Positions 34,530 through 41,842 of a stretch of 41,842 bases of DNA are shown here, one piece after another (the first letter of the stretch is position 1; each line of letters begins with the position of its first letter). A program made the position numbers and the translations under genes. A model generated the notes under the pieces. It was not told where the DNA came from. It worked only from the letters and a program-made list of their open reading frames with translations, and ran no database searches. This stretch comes from Alphaproteobacteria bacterium. GTDB lineage: Bacteria > Pseudomonadota > Alphaproteobacteria > Rhizobiales > Aestuariivirgaceae. The stretch covers positions 1 through 41,842 of the forward strand of contig JAGWTZ010000023.1 of assembly GCA_028868695.1 (NCBI GenBank), in the 5' to 3' direction.

Positions 34530-35347
34530 CAAAGCCCCTTGACCGCGAATATCTGCCCAGCCTTTCCATCCCTGATGCCGGGGCGATTTTTGAAAGCTGG
34601 AAGGCGCGGGCCGCCGCCACGCGGGCCAAGCTGCCCTTCAAGGCGGATATTGCCTATGGGCCGCACAGCCGCGAAGTACTGGATTTCTATCCGGCGGAAA
34701 ATGCGCGGGGCTGCGTGGTGTTCATCCACGGCGGCTATTGGGTGGGCTTTTCCAAGGTGGAAACCGCCTGGGTGGCCAAGGGCTTTGTGGGGCAGGGGCT
34801 TTCCGTGGCGCTGATCAATTATCCGCTGTGCCCGGAGGTGACGATTGCCAGCATCCGCCAATCTTGCGCGCGGGCCTTTGTGCATCTGTGGAACAAGGTG
34901 CTGGGCGAAGCCGAGCGCGGCGCCGTGGTGGTGACAGGCCATTCGGCGGGCGGGCATCTGGCGGCGGCGCATCTGGTTGAAGATTGGGCGGCGCATGGCC
35001 TGCCGGCCAACCCGTTGGCCGGGGTGATCTCGCTTTCCGGCGTGTTTGACGTCACACCCCTGCTGCAGACATCGCTGCAGGCGGATTTGCAACTCACCGC
35101 GGCGCAGGCTGCGGAAGTGAACCTGCTTGAACAGCGGCCGAAATGTTCAGCGCCACTGGTGCTCGCGGTGGGCGAGAAAGAATCGGCCGAGTTTCACCGC
35201 CAGTCTTCCGATCTGGCGGCGCGCTGGGCCGGGCTTGCGCCGCAAGTTCTGGATGTGGCCGGCACCAATCATTTCACCATTGTCGATGAGCTGGCGGCCC
35301 CCGGCGGGGTGCTCAACAGGCTTGCGGTGGGCATGGCCCGCCGCTAG
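34526..35347 (+). CDS. alpha/beta hydrolase, kynurenine-formamidase-like
   Basis: A 273-residue alpha/beta hydrolase. The oxyanion motif HGGYW (68-72), nucleophile S140 in TGHSAGGHLAAAH and the catalytic H249 in GTNHFTIVDEL match the eukaryote-type arylformamidase/kynurenine formamidase group, which hydrolyses N-formylkynurenine. No tryptophan dioxygenase or kynureninase is nearby, so the physiological substrate may be another formamide or ester. It overlaps the amidase gene by four bases, suggesting that the two hydrolases act on one compound. Confidence 0.82.
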   Translation: MTKPLDREYLPSLSIPDAGAIFESWKARAAATRAKLPFKADIAYGPHSREVLDFYPAENARGCVVFIHGGYWVGFSKVETAWVAKGFVGQGLSVALINYPLCPEVTIASIRQSCARAFVHLWNKVLGEAERGAVVVTGHSAGGHLAAAHLVEDWAAHGLPANPLAGVISLSGVFDVTPLLQTSLQADLQLTAAQAAEVNLLEQRPKCSAPLVLAVGEKESAEFHRQSSDLAARWAGLAPQVLDVAGTNHFTIVDELAAPGGVLNRLAVGMARR

Positions 35348-35378
35348 AACTTGGCGCAACACATTGAGGGAGATCCAC

Positions 35379-35945
35379 ATGCACACCACCTTGGCCCAAC
35401 GCGTCACGCCGCTTGGCAACAGCACGCTTCGCAACATCCTGCTCGCCGTGGCGGGCAGCCTGGTGATTGCGGTGGCCGCCCAAGTCACCGTGCCGCTGCC
35501 GGTCGTGCCAATCACGCTGCAGACGCTGGCCGTGCTGGCGGTGGGTGCGGCTTATGGTGCAAGGCTGGGTGCCGCCACGCTGGCGCTTTATGCCGTTGAG
35601 GGCGCTGCCGGCCTGCCGGTGTTTGCGCAATTCAAGGCCGGCCCGGCGGTGATCGCGGGGCCCACAGGCGGATACATCCTGGGCTTCATCCTGGCCGCCG
35701 CACTGGTTGGCTATCTCGCCGAAAAGGGCTGGGACCGCAGCCTGCCCAAGATGTTCCTCGCCGCCATGCTGGGTGCCGTGGTTCTATATGTTCCGGGCCT
35801 TGTGTGGCTGCACCAGTTCGCCAATGGCTGGGCGCAAACGCTGGAATGGGGCCTGACGCCTTTCCTGCTCGGTGATCTCGTCAAGGCCGCCCTCGCGGCG
35901 CTGGGCTTCCAGGCTGCCTGGGGCCTTGTGGACCGCAAGGGCTGA
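35379..35945 (+). CDS. bioY: BioY biotin transporter (ECF S component)
   Basis: A 188-residue membrane protein with about six hydrophobic segments. The family features are TVPLPVVPITLQTLAVLAVGAAYG, EGAAGLPVFAQF and the GPTGGYILGF loop. It imports biotin alone or with the bioMN energising module, which is not in this window. ATG at 35379 follows GAGGGAG. It lies 31 bp after the hydrolase and ends 6 bp before the convergent regulator gene, with no visible terminator. Confidence 0.95.
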   Translation: MHTTLAQRVTPLGNSTLRNILLAVAGSLVIAVAAQVTVPLPVVPITLQTLAVLAVGAAYGARLGAATLALYAVEGAAGLPVFAQFKAGPAVIAGPTGGYILGFILAAALVGYLAEKGWDRSLPKMFLAAMLGAVVLYVPGLVWLHQFANGWAQTLEWGLTPFLLGDLVKAALAALGFQAAWGLVDRKG

Positions 35946-35951
35946 AGCCGC

Positions 35952-37268
35952 TCACACCGGCTCAAAATCCGTTGGCCCGCGCATGTAGTCGTTGAGGCCG
36001 GCGGGCCTTGTGGCACAAGCCGCGCCGCGCTTGGCGCAATTTCGCACCTCACACAGCCTGCACGTGGCGCCCAATGGGCGCCGCACTGCTTTGGTGGCCA
36101 GCGCGGTCATCTCGAATTCAGCGGGCGGCATGAAAAGCGCATGCGCCTTGCCTTCATCACGCATCGCGAGGGCGATGGTGCCTGCGCCTTCGGCCGGCTG
36201 CATCAGGGCGGCGTTCAACGCTGGGCCTTGGTCAAACAGCGGAAGCTGCGCGCAAAGCGGCTCATCGCGGGCCAGGTGAAAGGGCAGGCGGCCTTGTCTG
36301 GCCAGAATGCGGCCCGTGGCATCCACCGTGATGGCGGCCATGTCCTCGCGCATTTGTGCCACACGCTGCATCACCTGACCCTGTGTCACCGCGAAGCGGC
36401 GGGCCAGCGCAGCGGGATCAAGTTTCAGGTCTTCCGCCGCGGCGGAAAACCTGCCGCGCGGGCAAAGCAGCGCCAGCGCCAGCCGGTCATCCAGCGCGGC
36501 CTTGGCGGCGCGGCGCTGTTCGGGCCTTTCAGTGAAAGGTTCTGTTGCGGCTTCCACCAGCGCCTTGCCTTCCAGCCGCGCCAGCAGATGCGCGGCCTCG
36601 CCGATGCGTGCCTCAAAGCCCAAGGCTTCCGAGATCAGGAGGCGCTGGGAGTGGCGGTCATAGCGTGAGCGGTCCTCGCCCAGAATTGTGGTGGGCAGGA
36701 TGCGCACATCAATGCCGAAGCTGGCGCGCAGCCGCGCCTTCAGACCGGCGAACACGTCATCCTTGGGCGTGAGTTCCCCCCAGATATCTTCAGCGAGGCC
36801 TTCCACATCTTCCATGCTGCGGGCGGCGAGCCAGTCATCCACGCTGGCCTCGCGGGCGGCGGCAGGAAGGCCGCGCGCCGCATCGGCCAGGCGCTTCAGC
36901 GCTTCGCGGTAGGCGGCATAGAGCTTCAAGGTGGCAGTGGCGAAATTGGGCGCGGCCTGCAACGCCTCGGCAAGCTCGCCGCCGGGCGGCACTTCGCCGG
37001 CCAGAAGCGGGTCTGCCACCATTTCGCGCAAGGGCTGCAGCAGGCTGTGCGCCGCTTCGCCCGCCGCCAGCTCTGCCACATCCACGCCTTCCATGCCGGA
37101 AAGCTTGAGCACCACTTGCGCGGTGAGCGGGCGCTGGTCGCGCTCCATGAGATTGAGATAACTGGCCGAAAGCCCAAGGCTTTGCGCAAAGGCGGCCTGG
37201 CTGAGGCCAAGCTTGAGGCGCAGGCGGCGCAAGCGGGAACCGGCGAAGATCTTGCTGCTGGCGGACAT
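35952..37268 (-). CDS. ScfR/RamB-type regulator (XRE HTH + IrrE-like + DUF2083)
   Basis: A 438-residue regulator. The N-terminal XRE helix-turn-helix is RRLRLKLGLSQAAFAQSLGLSASYLNLMERDQRPL. The middle resembles the ImmA/IrrE region, though the HExxH zinc motif is replaced (GEAAHLLARL), and the C-terminus has the family cysteine cluster CRLCEVRNCAKRGAAC. Relatives (RamB, PrpR, ScfR) control acetate, propionate and glyoxylate-cycle genes in response to short-chain acyl-CoA. Divergence from aceA strongly suggests the same job here. ATG at 37268 is preferred over the in-frame TTG at 37289, which lies beside a palindromic repeat. Confidence 0.88.
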   Translation of the reverse strand: MSASSKIFAGSRLRRLRLKLGLSQAAFAQSLGLSASYLNLMERDQRPLTAQVVLKLSGMEGVDVAELAAGEAAHSLLQPLREMVADPLLAGEVPPGGELAEALQAAPNFATATLKLYAAYREALKRLADAARGLPAAAREASVDDWLAARSMEDVEGLAEDIWGELTPKDDVFAGLKARLRASFGIDVRILPTTILGEDRSRYDRHSQRLLISEALGFEARIGEAAHLLARLEGKALVEAATEPFTERPEQRRAAKAALDDRLALALLCPRGRFSAAAEDLKLDPAALARRFAVTQGQVMQRVAQMREDMAAITVDATGRILARQGRLPFHLARDEPLCAQLPLFDQGPALNAALMQPAEGAGTIALAMRDEGKAHALFMPPAEFEMTALATKAVRRPLGATCRLCEVRNCAKRGAACATRPAGLNDYMRGPTDFEPV

Positions 37269-37290
37269 GGGTTTCTGCTCTCGTTTCAAC

Positions 37291-37396
37291 CCTCATGCTG
37301 AGGTGCCGCGGCACGCGGCCTTGAAGCATGGGCCGCAGGTTCGGTTTCCGCGGCGCACCCTTGAAGCTCCGCTTGCGCGGAGCACCTCAGGGTGAG
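37291..37396. repeat. paired palindromic repeat, family 2, copy 4
   Basis: A plus unit (37291-37330, CCTCATGCTGAGGTGC start, CTTGAAGCATG end) and a minus unit (about 37356-37396, ending GCACCTCAGGGTGAG). It lies between the regulator start and the aceA promoter region, about 22 bp from the regulator ATG. Confidence 0.85.
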
Positions 37397-37411
37397 ATGG
37401 TTGTGACTAAA

Positions 37412-37441
37412 TTTACAAATGTGCTCAATAGTATTTACAAA
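37412..37441. promoter_or_regulatory. two direct TTTACAAA sites, candidate regulator binding sites for aceA
   Basis: TTTACAAA occurs at 37412-37419 and 37434-37441, 22 bp apart (about two helical turns), in the AT-rich stretch about 100 bp before aceA. It differs by one base from TTTGCAAA, the core bound by RamB/PrpR regulators, whose homologue is encoded next door. Confidence 0.5.
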
Positions 37442-37537
37442 ACATAACACAATTACCCGGAAACTGCCTGCTGCACCAGCGAAATCTCTGAAAAGTGTTG
37501 TATGAGTTTGTCATCACGCCAACACGGAGTTCCTGCG

Positions 37538-38818
<1,281 letters not shown>

Positions 38819-38829
38819 GGGAGGACACC

Positions 38830-39060
38830 ATGCTTCAGAAACACGTGAAGGACCGCGCCGAGGAGCAAACCTCGAGCATGAACACCAAGCAGAGCGAGGC
38901 CATCCGCCGCCTCGCCAATGAACTGCACCGGCTGAACAATGCGGTGATTGCCGCGGTGGATTCCGGCCTGTCGGTGGAGCTGCAGCGCGGTGCCCGCCAT
39001 CACGCGGAAGGCGGCTATTGGGGCGACCTGATGATCCCCATCGTGGTGAAGCAGGCCTAG
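38830..39060 (+). CDS. small protein encoded directly behind aceA, unknown function
   Basis: A 76-residue soluble protein, helical and charged (VKDRAEEQTSSMNTKQSEAIRRLANELHRLNNAVIAAVDSG, shown here as the general character of residues 6-46), ending in GYWGDLMIPIVVKQA. There is no signal peptide or Cys. GGGAGG lies before the ATG, the gap to aceA is 11 bp, and a strong terminator follows, so it is the second gene of an aceA operon. No domain is recognised; a role linked to isocitrate lyase or the glyoxylate shunt is inferred from position only. Confidence 0.8.
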   Translation: MLQKHVKDRAEEQTSSMNTKQSEAIRRLANELHRLNNAVIAAVDSGLSVELQRGARHHAEGGYWGDLMIPIVVKQA

Positions 39061-39108
39061 GAACAGCGCGCCCTGGCGCGGCATGCCTCTGGTGCCGCGA
39101 ACAGGATG

Positions 39109-39139
39109 AAGGCGGGAGAAGCAATTCTCCCGCCTTTTC
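39109..39139. terminator. intrinsic terminator of the aceA operon, bidirectional
   Basis: A perfect 12-bp stem (AAGGCGGGAGAA / TTCTCCCGCCTT) with a GCAA tetraloop and T-run on the right, and A residues on the left. It separates the aceA operon from the convergent sugar transferase gene (stop 39188). Confidence 0.9.
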
Positions 39140-39187
39140 ATTGAGGGAATACTTGCTACGGCAGCACAGGGAGGGTGCGGGCCTCCG

Positions 39188-39895
39188 CTAGGCCCCAGGC
39201 GGCTTTGCCTCCGGCACTGCGCCCTCGCGCAAGGCGAAATTGGCCAGCTCGGCGCTGGCACCATGGCGCCTCAACAAGGCTGAGACACCTTCAAGCGCTG
39301 CCTGCCTGTTGATGATGTTGAGCGCCGTGTACCACAGCAGCAGCACATCCATGCTCATGTTGTGGTGGTCAACATAGAACAGCGAGAGGCGGCTTTTCCA
39401 CGGGCGGATGCGCGTGTCATAGGCGGCATTGACATCGGCGCTGCCCGCCATCAGCTCATCAAGATCGCTGAACACGATGGAAGCAAAGTCGGTGATCCCC
39501 GGCTTCACCGAGAGAATGCGCCTCTCCTCTGGCGTGTAGCGGTCCACCGCCGCCTTGACGTTGGGGCGCGGGCCAACAAGGCTCATCTGCCCGGCCAGAA
39601 CATGGCCGAACTGCAGCAACTCATCGATCTTGTATTTGCGCAGCAACCGGCCAAGCGCTGTCACATTCGGGTCATCGCTGCTGATGGTGTGGCGGCCCGC
39701 CTTGTCGGCGCCCACAGCCATGGTGCGCAATTTCCAGACCTTGAAGGCAAGCCCGTGCTGGCCAATGCGCGAAGACACATAGATGGGCGGCTTGCCATCC
39801 TGCAACCACACGGCCAGCGCCGCCACCGCAATCAACGGCAATGAAACGGCAAGCCCCGCCGCGCCGCCCACGAGATCAAGAAGGCGTTTGAGCAT
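39188..39895 (-). CDS. bacterial sugar transferase (undecaprenyl-phosphate glycosylphosphotransferase)
   Basis: A 235-residue enzyme that would load the first sugar phosphate onto undecaprenyl phosphate for surface polysaccharide synthesis. One N-terminal membrane hairpin (LLDLVGGAAGLAVSLPLIAVAALAVW) is followed by YVSSRIGQHGLAFKVWKLRTM and the conserved KIDELLQFGHVL ... GQMSLVGPRP block. It is the short form without the extra N-terminal membrane domain of WcaJ. ATG at 39895 follows AGGAGG. It lies 34 bp after the aldo/keto reductase, and no other polysaccharide genes are nearby. Confidence 0.9.
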   Translation of the reverse strand: MLKRLLDLVGGAAGLAVSLPLIAVAALAVWLQDGKPPIYVSSRIGQHGLAFKVWKLRTMAVGADKAGRHTISSDDPNVTALGRLLRKYKIDELLQFGHVLAGQMSLVGPRPNVKAAVDRYTPEERRILSVKPGITDFASIVFSDLDELMAGSADVNAAYDTRIRPWKSRLSLFYVDHHNMSMDVLLLWYTALNIINRQAALEGVSALLRRHGASAELANFALREGAVPEAKPPGA

Positions 39896-39929
39896 CAGGC
39901 CCTGCCTCCTGCCTTTGGCCGTTGTGCTG

Positions 39930-40853
39930 TCAAAAGGCAAGCTGGCCAAGCTGTGCCATGGCCCATTCCGGCAATTGCAGTGTGAGGGCCTTCTTCACGT
40001 CATCCACCTGTGCGGGTGACTTGACGCCGACAATGGGCAGGCAGCGCGGCAGGCGCTGCATGTTCCAGCGGATGGCGAGAACGGCTGGCGAAATGCCCGG
40101 CGTTTCCAGCCTGGCGGCAATCTGCTGCAAGGCCGCCACCAGTTTCATGTTGTGCTCAAATGTTGCGCCATGAAAATTCTTCCAATGCGGCAGCGCCCGC
40201 CGGTCATTGGCGGGGAAGGTGGCGGGGGCGGAGTATTTTCCGCTCAGCACACCCTGGCCAAGCGTGCCCCAGGACAGGAAGCCAAGATCAGTGGCCGCGA
40301 GAATGGACTTGATTTCAGCCTCGCGCGCCGGCTGGGCAAGGGAATATTCCAGCGAGAAGCTGGCAAAACGCGCTGAGCGGTTGTTGACGGGAAAGGGCAT
40401 CGAAGGCGGCAGGTTGCACACGCCATAGCTGCGGATCAGCCCGGCCTCGCAGAACCGCTCCAGCCTCTCGAAGACGGCATCGAGCGGGGTCACCTGGTCG
40501 GGCCAATGCAGTTGGTAAAGGTCAATGTGGCTGGTGCCCAGGCGCCTCAGGCTGGCATGCAAGGCCTGCTCGATATAAGCCGGGGCATTGTCATGCCAGG
40601 TCTTGCCGTTCTCATGGCGCACGCCAAACTTGGTTGCGATGAACGCGGAGTTCCGGCGGCCCGCCAGCAGCTTGCCCAGCCGCTCTTCCGCTAGGCCCAG
40701 GCCGTAGCAATCGGCCGTGTCGAAAGCCCCGATGCCGACATCCGCGGCATGCAGCACGGCCTTTTCAACGTCGGCAATGTCAAGGTTACCCCACTGATGG
40801 CCGCCCAAGGCCTCAGTGCCCAACATCACCTGGAATTGAAGTTCAGAATTCAA
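39930..40853 (-). CDS. aldo/keto reductase
   Basis: A 307-residue NADPH-dependent reductase of the AKR superfamily. The catalytic tetrad is visible in order: Asp and Tyr in FDTADCYG, Lys in IATKFG and His in YQLHWPD. LSWGTLGQGVLSGKY and PIVGVKSPAQVDD are typical of the family. The start is uncertain: TTG at 40853 follows AAGG, TTG at 40883 extends it by 10 residues, and ATG at 40826 would be shorter. It is the first gene of a two-gene run with the sugar transferase; substrate unknown. Confidence 0.85.
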   Translation of the reverse strand: MNSELQFQVMLGTEALGGHQWGNLDIADVEKAVLHAADVGIGAFDTADCYGLGLAEERLGKLLAGRRNSAFIATKFGVRHENGKTWHDNAPAYIEQALHASLRRLGTSHIDLYQLHWPDQVTPLDAVFERLERFCEAGLIRSYGVCNLPPSMPFPVNNRSARFASFSLEYSLAQPAREAEIKSILAATDLGFLSWGTLGQGVLSGKYSAPATFPANDRRALPHWKNFHGATFEHNMKLVAALQQIAARLETPGISPAVLAIRWNMQRLPRCLPIVGVKSPAQVDDVKKALTLQLPEWAMAQLGQLAF

Positions 40854-40997
40854 TTTGCCTTCGGCCCCAATTCCCGCCGCCAACCACTTTTGAGTCGCCT
40901 CAGCGCATCGTTAACATACATTCACAATCGGATTCGGGCAATAAAACGCCAGCCCGATTGAGACCTGAAGCCAGTGCGGCCAAATTATTTTCTGGCC

Positions 40998-41015
40998 CTG
41001 TTCCCCCGGGAACAG
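40998..41015. promoter_or_regulatory. perfect palindrome upstream of the secreted four-cysteine protein
   Basis: CTGTTCCCCCGGGAACAG has two perfect 8-bp arms around a CC centre. It lies 83 bp before the 41098 start and within the divergent region shared with the aldo/keto reductase. It could be an operator or a transcript hairpin; there is no T-run. Confidence 0.4.
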
Positions 41016-41097
41016 CGGCAGGCGCCGGGGTGGCGCATTCTCACACTCAAGCAAGGACGATCAATCATGAAAGTCCGGCACAACACAGGAGAATGCC

Positions 41098-41385
41098 ATG
41101 ACCACGATTTCCAAATCCAAGCTGTTCAAGTCTTCCACCCAGTTGCTGATCGCCGCAGTGATTTCGGCCAGCACGCTTGCCTCTTCGGCCTTCGCCGGAA
41201 ACTCTGCCTTCCTCAATTCCATCAACAGCAGCAGCCGCGCCGCCGCGGCCTTCTCAAGCTGCCCGCCGCCCAAGTCTTGGGTCAAGGTGTGCACGCAGTT
41301 TGGCCCGGCCATGCCCGGCCAGCTGTTCGGCCCCTGCCAGCACTATGAAGTGCAGTGCGAAAACCCAGCCTATCTCGGAAAGTGA
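41098..41385 (+). CDS. small secreted four-cysteine protein, unknown function
   Basis: A 95-residue protein with a signal peptide (hydrophobic core LLIAAVISASTLASSAFA, cleavage likely after AFA). The mature part of about 60 residues has an Asn/Ser/Ala-rich start and four Cys (in SSCPPP, KVCTQ, GPCQH and VQCEN), suggesting two disulfides in the periplasm or outside the cell. AGGAGA lies 6 nt before the ATG. Family not recognised. Confidence 0.78.
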   Translation: MTTISKSKLFKSSTQLLIAAVISASTLASSAFAGNSAFLNSINSSSRAAAAFSSCPPPKSWVKVCTQFGPAMPGQLFGPCQHYEVQCENPAYLGK

Positions 41386-41404
41386 GGTTGCCCACCAGAT
41401 CATC

Positions 41405-41432
41405 GCGGTGCGGGAGGAAACTTCCGCGCCGC
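41405..41432. terminator. GC-rich hairpin between convergent genes
   Basis: An imperfect strong stem (GCGGTGCGGGAGG against CTTCCGCGCCGC) with an AAA apex lies in the 53-bp gap between the convergent genes ending at 41385 and 41439. There is no T-run, so it is only a possible end signal. Confidence 0.3.
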
Positions 41433-41438
41433 CTGCGC

Positions 41439-41807
41439 TCATGCGGGCTTGCGCAGCTGCAGGAGGAACCACGCGCAGAGCGAGCCCAGCACCACATGAA
41501 TGACGACGCCCGGCGCCACCGCCATGCCGGGGCCCAGAGTCATGGTGCGGACCACAATGACGAGCGACAGGACCTGCACCACAAGATTGCCTGCGAATGC
41601 GGCCCGGAGTCCCGCGGCATCAGCCTTGCGCGCCAGGATATTGAAGACGCCAAGGCCAAACAGGGTTGCGCCATGGGCCTGGGGCAGCGTCGCGATGAGC
41701 GGCGTCATGTCGATGCCGGTGGGCTGATAGAAGGCCTGGGGCACCAGCAGCAGCGCGGCCCCAAACAGGCAGGCCAGAATGCCCGCAATCAACAAGAACA
41801 GCCGCAT
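41439..41807 (-). CDS. small four-span membrane protein, unknown function
   Basis: A 122-residue protein with about four hydrophobic segments: LFLLIAGILACLFGAALLLV, the GATLFGLGVFNILA region, AFAGNLVVQVLSLVIVV and the PGVVIHVVLGSLCAWFLL region. It is predicted to lie in the inner membrane. ATG at 41807 follows GGGGAT; an in-frame TTG at 41822 is less likely. The upstream neighbour is beyond the window edge. Family not recognised. Confidence 0.75.
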   Translation of the reverse strand: MRLFLLIAGILACLFGAALLLVPQAFYQPTGIDMTPLIATLPQAHGATLFGLGVFNILARKADAAGLRAAFAGNLVVQVLSLVIVVRTMTLGPGMAVAPGVVIHVVLGSLCAWFLLQLRKPA

Positions 41808-41842
41808 GTGGTCATCCCCCAATTTTCAGTAGAGGTTAGACT

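Noticed and set aside
39066-39100. Extra GC hairpin before the aceA terminator
   Set aside because: Pairing is partial and lacks a T-run; the 12-bp stem at 39109 explains termination better.

Overview
The window is high-GC DNA from an alphaproteobacterium, most likely of the order Hyphomicrobiales (Rhizobiales). The reasons are the split GlyQ/GlyS glycyl-tRNA synthetase, the 41-residue L36, a DUF1344 protein, a DUF882 protein, an ScfR-type regulator divergent from isocitrate lyase, CtrA-like TTAA boxes and BIME-like palindromic repeats. Nothing points to a plasmid, prophage, transposon, CRISPR array, rRNA or tRNA. It reads as ordinary chromosome with one probable acquired gene. The genus cannot be told from this sequence.

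Layout. 1-3315 (minus): glyQ, a two-cluster CDGSH iron-sulfur protein and glyS. 3464-7637: a small secreted protein, the long-chain polyprenyl diphosphate synthase ispB (minus), a TrmN6-like methyltransferase, an S49 peptidase, a small membrane protein and a second methyltransferase. 7672-11246: inorganic pyrophosphatase (minus), then a FucU-like mutarotase, a ribokinase and malonyl-CoA synthetase (matB). 11268-12912: two small proteins, rpmJ with a structured leader, and a TPR protein. 13001-18604 (minus): a cell-envelope block with a DUF882 M15-like peptidase, an LdtD-type L,D-transpeptidase and a sigma-54 response regulator. 18835-21617: oligoendopeptidase F and a DegP-like protease without a signal peptide. 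21766-23750: a GNAT, a short ParD-like antitoxin, and a divergent SDR/HxlR pair. 23875-30152: gltB and gltD, the two subunits of glutamate synthase. 30310-32975 (minus): a polysaccharide deacetylase, an AT-rich uracil-DNA-glycosylase-like gene and gabT. 33111-35945: an amidase, a kynurenine-formamidase-like hydrolase and bioY. 35952-39060: an ScfR/RamB-type regulator divergent from aceA and a small partner protein. 39188-41807: a sugar transferase, an aldo/keto reductase, a secreted four-cysteine protein and a small membrane protein.

How the genes fit together. Nitrogen assimilation (gltBD, gabT, amidase), C2/short-chain acid metabolism (aceA with its regulator, matB) and peptidoglycan remodelling (DUF882, L,D-transpeptidase) are the main themes. 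Four copies of one paired palindromic repeat lie between genes, including between gltB and gltD. A separate palindromic repeat sits directly in front of matB.

I found no convincing new multi-gene system. The observations most worth following up are the paired TTTACAAA sites between the ScfR-like regulator and aceA, the full CtrA box upstream of the DUF882 gene, the structured rpmJ leader, the small protein behind aceA, the CDGSH gene inside glyQ-glyS, the GNAT/short-ParD pair, and the compositionally foreign UDG-like gene behind gabT.
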